Below, piece by piece: positions 1 to 8,353 of a stretch of 21,131 bases of DNA. The notes beneath the pieces were generated by a model. The model had not been told where the DNA came from. It did not search any database and worked only from the letters and a program-made list of their open reading frames with translations. Within the stretch, counting starts at the first letter, position 1. Each line of letters begins with the position of its first letter. The DNA lies in contig JAGASC010000203.1 of the NCBI GenBank assembly GCA_017621905.1, positions 1 to 21,131 of the forward strand. The letters are read 5' to 3'. The DNA comes from Roseburia sp. GTDB lineage: Bacteria > Bacillota > Clostridia > Lachnospirales > Lachnospiraceae. Made by a program: the position numbers and the translations under genes.

Positions 1-3000
1 CAGCCTTAAGAGCTGACAGTTGTTCTTCACAAGCCTGCAGTTCATTTTGAAGAGCTTCTATCCGCATCTGCCTTTCAGATTTTTTCTTGACTTCGACAAC
101 CGGTTTACGTTCAGCCATCTTTTCTTTCCAAGCTTCGTCCATTCTGACATACGGGCTCAGATTGATGAAGAGATTCTTTATGTAATCCCTGTCCTTAATG
201 CCGCTTTCAAGGATGTAGTCTACAAGTTCTTCCTGTCTTGCCTGCCCCATTGTCAATCGGTACAGAGACAGAACTTTTATCAACCTCTGATAATTGACCT
301 CATCCTTGCTAACAGGATACATCGGGATTATTCTCTCGATCTTGACAGTCTGATTTTTCCCAAGGCACCAATACGGAACCAGTTCTGATTGATCTGCAGA
401 ACGGATCTCATCCGCTGCCATTGAGAATAATTCCTGCCATACATCACTATTAAAGCTTCTGTCCGCAAACCGTCCGGCAATATCTTGTCTTATTGCAAGA
501 CACTTATATCGATTTATACGACCTTCTCTCTGTTCAAGATCAATCGGATTGCTGGGAAGGTTCCAGTGCATGATCTTTCTGCAATAATGATGGAAGTCCA
601 GACCTTCCTGACCTATTGATGTCGTAGCCAAAACAAAAGGTCTCATCGGACTATTAAATGCATTACGGATGCTATCCTTACGATCAACGTTCTTGGATTC
701 GCTCCCTTCACTCTTAGTAAAGCCAACGGCATAGTGTGACCGCATGAATGTTCTCTGATACTTTTCTCCCTGTATTCGCTTCTTAAATGCAGGATAGGTG
801 TCAACAGAGTAGCTTGCTGAATGGATCTTAAGAGCATCTATCATTAGCTCATGAACCTGATGGTTCTTGTCTTCTGACAGCCCAAAACCGGCACCCTCTG
901 ATACCATATGCACATACTCATCCAGCATTGCCCCAAAGCCGCCATCACAACAATACCTCAGGACATTTCTCCAATGTCCATCGCCCTCGGAGTCTTCGTC
1001 ATCTCCGTAAGCAAGTATTATAGCTGCAGTTGCCTCGGTCGCATTAAAGCGGTTCACGAACACTTTTGCCAGTTCAGACGATCTTCGCAGATCCCCACCA
1101 TTCGCGCGGAATGCACAAACAGCGAAAGAACCAATAGCCATATCAGCCAGGACACTTGAAAGATCACTTGGAACGCGCCCCATTTCCATTGCAGCAGAAT
1201 TCATAAGTGAATTCATTCTTCTGAGATGTGTTTCAAGTCCGCTTGTACCTGTTGTTTCCTCTGTGGTATCATCCGCATCCGGATCAGCATTCAGGATATC
1301 ATTAATCCAGCGGCTGACATACTCCGGGCCGTCAAGAAGCGCCGGAGCCATGTAATACCATCTCTTGTCATCACGAACAGAATTGTGTTCATACTTCTCA
1401 ATAACAGGCTTAAGGAGTTTTTCAATCTTAATCTTCAGGTCTTCTCTGATCTCACTTAATGAATAACCGGCATTGAGATAGTCTATCGGTTTATATACTT
1501 CAGCAAGAGTCTCTGACGGATAAAGCAGGCAGAACATATACATTCCACGCGGCTCACCCTTGGAGACATTAAAACGTAATCTTGCCGGAGGGTAACGTAA
1601 CTTTGCTTCCGTAAAATACTTATTGTTCTCAGATTTCAGGTTCTCATCATTAGACAGAACGCCAACTGTCCTTCGCTCTTCCTCATAGGAAATCATGCTT
1701 CCTATCATCTTAGGAACCATCTCCCATGACGAAAAGACAAGGATCTTGGAAAAGCCCTTACTGTCTTTATAGACCCCTTCCAGATTGTAATATGGTCTTG
1801 AAGGCGGAACCCACATATACAATTCAGACCGATTATAAAAAATCTGTCTTTTCAGTTCTTCTAATCTTGCGTTATTTGAAGGCAGTTCCCCGTAGTTTTC
1901 CAGCCAATTTCGGTTGATCCAGAGATACTTGCCCCTTGTCTTTGAAACTTCTTCCGGATTCCGCTTTATAATCCGCTCAACACGTTCCTTTACCTTGTAA
2001 TGGTTCATGTAAGACATCAGATACGGTGTACTCTTCGCATAATCTACAAGCAGTGACCGTTCTTCACCAATGTCACTTAACATTCTTCCCATATCAAGAT
2101 ATGTATGGATGTCGCCTTCTGTAATGCTTAGTGCCTTCTTTACGCTACTGTCGTCAATAAAGTCACCTGTATCCATTACAGAGATACGCTCAGTCCGGCA
2201 CATTAAGCCATACATCTCATCCTCTGCTTTTTTCTTCAGATGCAAAACAGCAGCATCACCCTGAATGACTTCTCTAAGCGCAACAGAATAATCTGACCAC
2301 ACTTCGGAGAAATGGTTCATTTTCTCTTTGTCATTCAGCAGGAACTCTATAACCTGAAAGAACTCCTTATAATACTCATCCGGAGCATCAGCCTCTTCGA
2401 TTTCTTCCATCGTCGAATACAGCTTATACGGAGTAGCTGATAGCAGAAGAACCTTCAACCCAACTGTTTCAAAGAACTTCTTAGCGATCACGCCGTTTTC
2501 CGTCTCCAGAGCTTCAGCGTCAATAAGACTCTTGAACCTCTGGAACTCATCCATGATGACAAGATCCGGTTGCAACATACCAACGCTGATCTCGGCAAAC
2601 ATTCTCCGGAGCTTCTGCAGCACATAATTATCTGAATCAGTAACAGGTTCGCCATTTTCTATCTCTTCGACATGCCTTATAAGGATGTCAAAAATGTGGC
2701 TACGGGTATTAAACTCCTCTATCTTTTCAATAACATTACCGGGATATCCCGTTCCTTCGTCATCCAGGAACTGAACCTTTTCATCATAATAATTTACGTA
2801 CCAATCCCACCATTGCACGCCCTGAGAAACGAAAGTATTGATCTCAGGCAGATGCCCCTTCAAAGCCGGTATTCTTTTCAGCACAACATACATCAGAGCA
2901 CGCTCTTCCTTTGTTCCGCCACCGTTCGTCATGCTGAAAGATGTGCTCGGAGTCAAGGGAATAAGCTGAGCATAGGATTTATTCTTCTTTGCTGAATACT

Positions 3001-3355
3001 CCTGCTCAGCGATCTTCAGGTGCTGCATTGACAGTCTTGCATCGCCGCTGTTGCCATCCGGTCTTATGTTGAAAACATCCAGCTTCTGAATATTCTGGTT
3101 TGCTATAACCTGATTTGAACATATATAGACGATCTTAAAGATGTCATCGTTATTCTCGTACTGGATTAACGCCGTCTTTGCTATCGCACCTCTGGCAATC
3201 AAGGTCTTACCCAGGCCCACTTCATCTGCAACCAGAACTCGGTTTTGCCCATGACGAAAAAGCTCATCTATTCTTTCAACGGTTGCACATTGAAAGTCCT
3301 TAAGCTGAGCCATCGTCTTCTCTTCAATTGTCCGAAGAGTTTTTTCCAAGTCCAT
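1..3355 (-). CDS. Large SNF2/DEAD-like helicase of a defence cassette (partial, 3' end outside window)
   Basis: About 1118 codons are open from ATG 3355 to the left edge with no stop, so the C-terminus is missing. The sequence shows a Walker A motif (DEVGLGKT, residues 44-51), a Walker B of the unusual form DEFQ (269-272), motif III SATPY (306-310), and C-terminal helicase motifs TSIGQEGLDF (about 911) and QREGRINRY (about 941). This is a complete superfamily 2 helicase core with a long insert between the two RecA lobes. The start is preceded by AGGTG six bases upstream and lies three bases after the stop of the PLD gene, so translation is probably coupled. It likely acts on DNA as the ATP-driven motor of the DUF6361-PLD-helicase trio. 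The helicase call is firm from motifs; the defence role is inferred from neighbours. Confidence 0.92.
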   Translation of the reverse strand, partial: MDLEKTLRTIEEKTMAQLKDFQCATVERIDELFRHGQNRVLVADEVGLGKTLIARGAIAKTALIQYENNDDIFKIVYICSNQVIANQNIQKLDVFNIRPDGNSGDARLSMQHLKIAEQEYSAKKNKSYAQLIPLTPSTSFSMTNGGGTKEERALMYVVLKRIPALKGHLPEINTFVSQGVQWWDWYVNYYDEKVQFLDDEGTGYPGNVIEKIEEFNTRSHIFDILIRHVEEIENGEPVTDSDNYVLQKLRRMFAEISVGMLQPDLVIMDEFQRFKSLIDAEALETENGVIAKKFFETVGLKVLLLSATPYKLYSTMEEIEEADAPDEYYKEFFQVIEFLLNDKEKMNHFSEVWSDYSVALREVIQGDAAVLHLKKKAEDEMYGLMCRTERISVMDTGDFIDDSSVKKALSITEGDIHTYLDMGRMLSDIGEERSLLVDYAKSTPYLMSYMNHYKVKERVERIIKRNPEEVSKTRGKYLWINRNWLENYGELPSNNARLEELKRQIFYNRSELYMWVPPSRPYYNLEGVYKDSKGFSKILVFSSWEMVPKMIGSMISYEEERRTVGVLSNDENLKSENNKYFTEAKLRYPPARLRFNVSKGEPRGMYMFCLLYPSETLAEVYKPIDYLNAGYSLSEIREDLKIKIEKLLKPVIEKYEHNSVRDDKRWYYMAPALLDGPEYVSRWINDILNADPDADDTTEETTGTSGLETHLRRMNSLMNSAAMEMGRVPSDLSSVLADMAIGSFAVCAFRANGGDLRRSSELAKVFVNRFNATEATAAIILAYGDDEDSEGDGHWRNVLRYCCDGGFGAMLDEYVHMVSEGAGFGLSEDKNHQVHELMIDALKIHSASYSVDTYPAFKKRIQGEKYQRTFMRSHYAVGFTKSEGSESKNVDRKDSIRNAFNSPMRPFVLATTSIGQEGLDFHHYCRKIMHWNLPSNPIDLEQREGRINRYKCLAIRQDIAGRFADRSFNSDVWQELFSMAADEIRSADQSELVPYWCLGKNQTVKIERIIPMYPVSKDEVNYQRLIKVLSLYRLTMGQARQEELVDYILESGIKDRDYIKNLFINLSPYVRMDEAWKEKMAERKPVVEVKKKSERQMRIEALQNELQACEEQLSALKA

Positions 3356-3358
3356 AGG

Positions 3359-5251
3359 TTACACCTGCTTTATTCCAAGAGTATTGCAAAATACGCAGTA
3401 CATCTCCCTGAATTCCGGCGGGATGATTTCTTCTTCCTGTATAGCCTTCGTAATATATTGAATTTCTCCTAATCTGTCCGGATCTGAAACCGATGTTTTC
3501 AGCATCTTTTCGTACACCGCAGGCATTGCGGTATTCTGATCCCACTCACCATATGCCCCGGACGATTTTTTGTTCTCCAGGAAGGACTGAACATAGTCAT
3601 CCCCTAAGATGAAGGCAACGTATTCTATAAACTGATTCTTTGTCCTTATTACGTTCTTGATTACCTCTGCTTCCCTGCCTTCCGGGATCCCGGCAGTAGG
3701 GATCATGATGACACGTTCCAAAGTACAGTCTTCAATAGTTGCTGACACAACATAAAACTCTGAAAGCTGCAGCATGTCCAGAGCCTCAAAAGACATCTTA
3801 GGTAAAAGATCACTATCCTTATTGCTCCTGAGCGGTCGTATACGGACACCATCAAACGAACTTTCAATATCGGCTGTCATGTGAACATCATACCTGCCAT
3901 CCGTCTGTTCCACTGTTGCGGTCATTTTGATCCGGCATACCTTTTTTATCAGCTGCTCAACACTATCCTGAACAGTTGTATCATCCGTCTCATCGACATC
4001 TTCCAGCGAAACTAATTCAAATGGATTCTTTTTATTTTCCCTGTCTTCACCCATAATGTCGTTCAGGAATTTCTCTCCGTTAAGGACACTATTCTTTGTT
4101 CGGAGCCGCAGCATCATCTCCACGTTAGAATGAATAGCCGCATAAGAGGCATTCATTGAACCAAGGAATAAATCTGTTGTGCTGTACTTCCTTCTCACAT
4201 AGATTTTTGCATGGATATCTTGCGTCGATGTGTCATCGTCTTGCTTTTCTTCATCACCCTTTTTCGCAGCATCTTCATCGCCAAGATCATCAGCAATCGC
4301 ACTATGTTTCCTTTTTTCCCCGTCAGATACCGAAGTCTCACCATCAATGATCTCGTCCTTCATGACGTAAACATCGAAATTGGATGCTTTCCCGCCTTTT
4401 ATCTTCGGAAGCTCGGATCTCCGTGTTATCAGTGTTCTTGTTGTGCCGGTCAACGTTTTCCCGGCATCATTAAATCCCTCGATGACACTACCTGAGAGGA
4501 ATGGAGACATTACCACCAGTTCATGAAAGTTCTCGGTAAACAGCCAGTTTGAAGCCATATCATAACTGCCGGATCCAATACCAAGTGGAAGGATCTCGCA
4601 TTCAGTAAATCCATCTTCCGGATAGAAGCTTACTTCTGAAACTGCCTTGATCAAATAGTTTAGATCAGCGCTCTGTCTGGAATAGTTCGCAAGATTCTTA
4701 TTCAGCTGTTTCTTCAAGAATTTCAAGAAGTCCACTATAGGCTGAGAATCGACACCACCAACAGATGATGCTTCCCCATCCATCGCACAGGCAACATCCC
4801 AACTGTGATCAAAGGTCATGTTTCGGCTCATGACTACGAATCTATACTGTTTTTCACCATCTTCATTGCTGTATTCCAGAAGCCATGTCTTGGGATGAAA
4901 AGCCGGATACCGATTTATCTTCTTGTCAAACGGGATTGATACCGGCACCACCATCTTTTCAAGTGTAAGACAGAGTGCATTTGACTTTGTAGGCAGCTTA
5001 ATCTGCCCGGCTTCACAGAACACAACGATTCTGTCCGAAATCTTCTGAAGAGCGCTCAGCATACTTATCGGATTGCTGATCAGTTCGCTGTCGGTATCTT
5101 CTATCAAGCCTAATGCTATGGACACAGCAGTAAGCGTTTCCAAATCAAGTGAATATGTGGTACCGACAGCGCGTTCAAGCCGGAACCCGACCGGTGGCAT
5201 AAGCACCTCACCGTAATTTATGCGATCTTTTGCTGAAGTAGGTTTGAACAT
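3359..5251 (-). CDS. Phospholipase D-fold (double HKD) putative nuclease
   Basis: 630 residues from the ATG at 5251, chosen because GGAGG sits nine bases upstream; an in-frame ATG at 5269 would overlap the previous gene. Two HKD half-sites are visible: HPK (119-121) with SRN (142-144), and HAK (347-349) with GSMN (364-367). These are the H-x-K and downstream Asn of PLD-superfamily enzymes, which include DNA nucleases. A strongly acidic, low-complexity stretch (about residues 300-345) lies just before the second HKD. There is no signal peptide or membrane segment, so it is cytoplasmic. It sits two bases after the DUF6361 stop and three bases before the helicase. A helicase plus PLD pair recalls DISARM, but no DrmA or DrmB homologue is recognisable. 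The likely role is the nuclease of the trio. Confidence 0.85.
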   Translation of the reverse strand: MFKPTSAKDRINYGEVLMPPVGFRLERAVGTTYSLDLETLTAVSIALGLIEDTDSELISNPISMLSALQKISDRIVVFCEAGQIKLPTKSNALCLTLEKMVVPVSIPFDKKINRYPAFHPKTWLLEYSNEDGEKQYRFVVMSRNMTFDHSWDVACAMDGEASSVGGVDSQPIVDFLKFLKKQLNKNLANYSRQSADLNYLIKAVSEVSFYPEDGFTECEILPLGIGSGSYDMASNWLFTENFHELVVMSPFLSGSVIEGFNDAGKTLTGTTRTLITRRSELPKIKGGKASNFDVYVMKDEIIDGETSVSDGEKRKHSAIADDLGDEDAAKKGDEEKQDDDTSTQDIHAKIYVRRKYSTTDLFLGSMNASYAAIHSNVEMMLRLRTKNSVLNGEKFLNDIMGEDRENKKNPFELVSLEDVDETDDTTVQDSVEQLIKKVCRIKMTATVEQTDGRYDVHMTADIESSFDGVRIRPLRSNKDSDLLPKMSFEALDMLQLSEFYVVSATIEDCTLERVIMIPTAGIPEGREAEVIKNVIRTKNQFIEYVAFILGDDYVQSFLENKKSSGAYGEWDQNTAMPAVYEKMLKTSVSDPDRLGEIQYITKAIQEEEIIPPEFREMYCVFCNTLGIKQV

Positions 5252-5252
5252 C

Positions 5253-6443
5253 TTACACCACCTCCGCATTCATAATATCTTTGATGATACGCTTTGCAGG
5301 AGTATATCTATAGTCAAGGATATCTATACCGATCCAGCTTGTGGATTGTTCCTTATATTCTCCAACGCGGGATGTTTTTGCTCTCTTTGCACCTTTTAAT
5401 GCGACCTCCCGTTTAATGATCAAGTCATCAACAGCAGCAATATCACCAGCCTGGATTGCTTCTTGGATCCTCAGCAAAAAGGTTTTCAATTTTACATTTC
5501 TGATGGATAATCTGTTAAAGATTGCCTTCAGGTCAACTTCGCTTCGGCGCTTAAGATCCTTCGACAGAATAGCCCAGTTTTCACGTGCTCTTTCATTCTG
5601 TCCGTCAAATACGATCAGGTTGTATCTTGTCGTGATAATCGATACCAGATTGTTAAAATCGTTGGCCAACCCCATCATATACCGCAGATCAGGATCTACT
5701 GCATCCTTGATATCTTCAGAAAGAGCACCAAAAGAACCATACTTATCCAACGAAATATTGTTTTTCAAGATAAACGCAAACAGGCTGCTTCTCTGGTTCG
5801 TAATAATCTGCGACTTTAAGAATGCTGCCTCTTCCGGCAGCAATTCTATGGTTAGCTTTTCCCTCCAGTTACTATGATAAGTGTCGCCTAAGCTCCAAAA
5901 CTGAATCGATGTGATATCACCGGCATCGATATCGTCTTTTTCATTTTCTTCAGCATCTTTTTCTCTATTCCCATATTCCTTCGCCTTCTTTAGGCTTCTT
6001 TGTATAATGCTCTGATGGATATATTCCTTAACTGACAGGTCTTCCTTGAATATTCCCATCCGTTTTATACCATTCCAATAGATGTTGGAAGGAGTCCTGA
6101 GCACCCAGGATCTCGGTACCAAGCTGCCGATAACGCCATCGTTACTTGTTTTAATCAGAATATCTCTGCAGGAGCGTTCTTCGTTATCAATCTTCCGAAG
6201 TATAGTGTTCAGATCAGAACCATACTTGCCACTGCCTGCTTCCATAAGGACATACGGAACAATAAGGAAATACTTTGCGCGTGTCTGGACTGTTGATGTT
6301 CCCGGAAAAAAAAGGTCAGCAAAAGCATCACGAACTGCGCCTATACCCAATTCGTCTACTGCTCCCGGCTCATCTAAAAGATGAATCACGTTGAGAACCT
6401 TATTCCTTTCATCTTTTGAAAAATCAATCCAGCCTATCGGCAT
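5253..6443 (-). CDS. DUF6361 family protein
   Basis: 396 residues from ATG 6443; a TTG at 6449 in the same frame is less likely because GAGGG is six bases from the ATG. The N-terminus has IGWIDFS, followed by DELGIGAVRDAFADL and FPGTSTVQTRAKYFL, which I recognise as the conserved opening of the DUF6361 family. No known catalytic motif is visible. A highly charged segment lies around residues 155-175. The C-terminal part is rich in basic residues and ends in a tail shared with the start region of the next gene. DUF6361 genes have no established function as far as I know; here it precedes a PLD nuclease and a helicase with almost no spacing, so it is probably a recognition or scaffold subunit. 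Family call fairly sure, role unknown. Confidence 0.75.
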   Translation of the reverse strand: MPIGWIDFSKDERNKVLNVIHLLDEPGAVDELGIGAVRDAFADLFFPGTSTVQTRAKYFLIVPYVLMEAGSGKYGSDLNTILRKIDNEERSCRDILIKTSNDGVIGSLVPRSWVLRTPSNIYWNGIKRMGIFKEDLSVKEYIHQSIIQRSLKKAKEYGNREKDAEENEKDDIDAGDITSIQFWSLGDTYHSNWREKLTIELLPEEAAFLKSQIITNQRSSLFAFILKNNISLDKYGSFGALSEDIKDAVDPDLRYMMGLANDFNNLVSIITTRYNLIVFDGQNERARENWAILSKDLKRRSEVDLKAIFNRLSIRNVKLKTFLLRIQEAIQAGDIAAVDDLIIKREVALKGAKRAKTSRVGEYKEQSTSWIGIDILDYRYTPAKRIIKDIMNAEVV

Positions 6444-6461
6444 AAACAACCCTCTTTTCCT

Positions 6462-6902
6462 CTATTCATCAGTATCTGGTGCAATAATCTTAAAATATGG
6501 ACTCATACTATGCTTTGATGCGATACCAAGCTCTTGCCCCGATGACGCAACCGTACATTTTGCCATAATGTCTCGCGGAGCATCTTCAAATTTGATTACA
6601 CGGAACCACGTCTTGAACTTCTCTGCTTCATTCCGATAATACTCCGGAATATCTTCTCTATCAGGCAGTTCATGTTGAATTTTATTGATATAAGCCCAGT
6701 ATCTATAAGTTGCCCCACTGTGGATCAAAAGAATCCTTGGCTCGTCATTTTCTAGAACATCGGAAAATACACTTGCTGCAATCTTATTGCCAAGCTTTCC
6801 GTACCAGACATAACCTTTCCTTTTTATCAGCTCATCGTGTGCCTCTATGGTTCCACATTCCGGTGCAAATCTATTTGAAAATCTCAATGCTATCGTTTTC
6901 AT
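6462..6902 (-). CDS. Small protein of unknown function coupled to hsdS
   Basis: 146 residues; the ATG overlaps the hsdS stop as ATGA (6899-6902), a classic coupling arrangement. I do not recognise the family with confidence. The protein is soluble and mixed alpha/beta in appearance, with aromatic patches GYVWYGKLGN (about 29-38), YRYWAYI (about 66-72) and TWFRVIKFE (about 98-106). The length and aromatic spacing are reminiscent of EVE/PUA-like modified-base readers, but no diagnostic motif proves it. Placement between the specificity subunit and DUF6361 suggests either an accessory to the type I system or a sensor that joins the two modules. It is followed after 18 bases by DUF6361. Confidence is high that it is a gene, low for any function. 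Confidence 0.7.
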   Translation of the reverse strand: MKTIALRFSNRFAPECGTIEAHDELIKRKGYVWYGKLGNKIAASVFSDVLENDEPRILLIHSGATYRYWAYINKIQHELPDREDIPEYYRNEAEKFKTWFRVIKFEDAPRDIMAKCTVASSGQELGIASKHSMSPYFKIIAPDTDE

Positions 6903-8353
6903 GCCGTCTCCTGCTTTTTTATAACCCCCATGATAGTATCTAAAGAATCTACTATACGTTTCTGTTCAGCCATAGGCGGCATAGGAATCATCATATTCGC
7001 AATCTTTTCCTGCGAAAATGTAGGAGTGGCTGCTCCGACAACAAAGCTCTGATATTGCGTCCAGGCCATAGTGCTTTGCAAAACATAAGCCAAATATTCT
7101 CTATTGCACTTTATATATTTCAAGATAGCCAACTGCGGATTTATGGTTGCCTTTTCAGGGAGCTTTTTAATAATTCCACTTTTACCATATGTTGATCCCG
7201 TTTTGACAAGAACGACATCCCCCTCTTCGAGCATTATTTCGGGAGATTCCTCATATTTTTCCCAAGATATATAAGTCGAGTCTTCAAAGCTAATTTCACC
7301 TCTTCTGGAGATATTTGAAGGAGACATCGTTATAGCTCCCTGTCCCTTTTGAACAAGATCAGTCTTCTTATATCCTCTAAATCCTATGCGGCCAAAAACC
7401 TCAATTATTTCTCCAAGTCTAAACCACGCCCAAGATGCGGGAAGATCAAATATACAGTCCTCTTCTGTAATTGCTCTTACATCTTTGTTTTTCCGGTTTT
7501 TTAAAACACCTTGCCTATCAAGTTCATCTTTATACTTTATTGCCTCTACACGAAGATCTTCCGCCGTTCCATCCTCCGGCAGCTGTTCCGTAAGCTCTCC
7601 TTGAATGGCAGCGTCGATCAATTTGACCTTTAAGGCTTCCTGGTTAGATGCGTACTGTTTCTGTAAGGCATCAATCTTATCAATAAGAGAAAATGCTCCT
7701 TCTAACCTATCAACAATATATTCTTGTTCTGAAACAGGCGGAATTGGGATAGGAAGGTTTGCCATAAACCCAGCATCAATTCTCGGCATCTTTATTCCAT
7801 AGGAGCGTTTATCTATCGCTCTATTCGTGAACGAATCAAGCAAGCAATACACAATATACTGAGGAATAATGCCGCCGTATGTATCAAACGCTATCAGTTC
7901 CGGCGTAGAAATCCCATCTTCATCTGCTACAAGTATCTTTTTCAAATACGGACGCAACTTGCTATAAAGCACTTGTCCGGATTTGAATGAAGTTTTCTCT
8001 CCGATAAAATGTTTCTCTTTAACACGTGTTTTTAGAAGCAGCTCTCCACCAGCCTTGATGTCTTCCAGATCCAGTATCCATGTGTTGTCACTTACATCAG
8101 ATGCATTAACCTTGTTTGGCGTATCTCCATATGAAGATATCTCGCCAAGGCGAACCCATTTCCAGTTCCCGGGAATCTCGAACTGCTTGCCATACTCAAA
8201 GTTCTGATCCAAGAGTTTCTTTCTCTTATTTGAAACAGGCGGTAATGACTGGATTATTGCATCAACAGAATCTTCAGCTGAAAATGAGGAAGATATCTTC
8301 CCAGATACAGCAAGATCTATCAATGAATATTTAAGGGAATTAATATCTATCAA
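6899..8353 (-). CDS. hsdS: Type I restriction-modification specificity subunit S
   Basis: 484 residues with two target-recognition domains. Each opens with a matching motif, WKWVRLGEI (about 64) and WAWFRLGEI (about 310), and closes with IPIPPVSEQ and IPMPPMAEQ followed by helical dimerisation segments. The central conserved region carries LIDAAIQGEL. It recognises a bipartite DNA target and binds HsdM/HsdR. The start appears to be TTG at 8353, overlapping the hsdM stop (TGA 8350-8352), with AGGAGG nine bases upstream. No upstream ATG is available, and the N-terminal LKYSLIDLAVSGKI fits the family start. The gene is more AT-rich than hsdM and hsdR, as is common for target-recognition domains exchanged by recombination. 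No inverted repeat pair or second hsdS copy is seen, so there is no sign of shuffling. Confidence 0.93.
   Translation of the reverse strand: MIDINSLKYSLIDLAVSGKISSSFSAEDSVDAIIQSLPPVSNKRKKLLDQNFEYGKQFEIPGNWKWVRLGEISSYGDTPNKVNASDVSDNTWILDLEDIKAGGELLLKTRVKEKHFIGEKTSFKSGQVLYSKLRPYLKKILVADEDGISTPELIAFDTYGGIIPQYIVYCLLDSFTNRAIDKRSYGIKMPRIDAGFMANLPIPIPPVSEQEYIVDRLEGAFSLIDKIDALQKQYASNQEALKVKLIDAAIQGELTEQLPEDGTAEDLRVEAIKYKDELDRQGVLKNRKNKDVRAITEEDCIFDLPASWAWFRLGEIIEVFGRIGFRGYKKTDLVQKGQGAITMSPSNISRRGEISFEDSTYISWEKYEESPEIMLEEGDVVLVKTGSTYGKSGIIKKLPEKATINPQLAILKYIKCNREYLAYVLQSTMAWTQYQSFVVGAATPTFSQEKIANMMIPMPPMAEQKRIVDSLDTIMGVIKKQETA

Noticed and set aside
5341..5877. 178-codon plus-strand open frame
   Set aside because: It lies wholly inside the DUF6361 gene on the other strand, has no ribosome site and its protein is hydrophobic/serine-rich nonsense in style.
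1..6443. Calling the left module DISARM
   Set aside because: A helicase and a PLD protein are present, but no DUF1998 protein or DISARM methylase is seen, and DUF6361 is not a known DISARM part.
6899..8353. Phase-variable hsdS by inversion
   Set aside because: Only one hsdS is present, with no recombinase beside it and no inverted repeat pair noticed inside.
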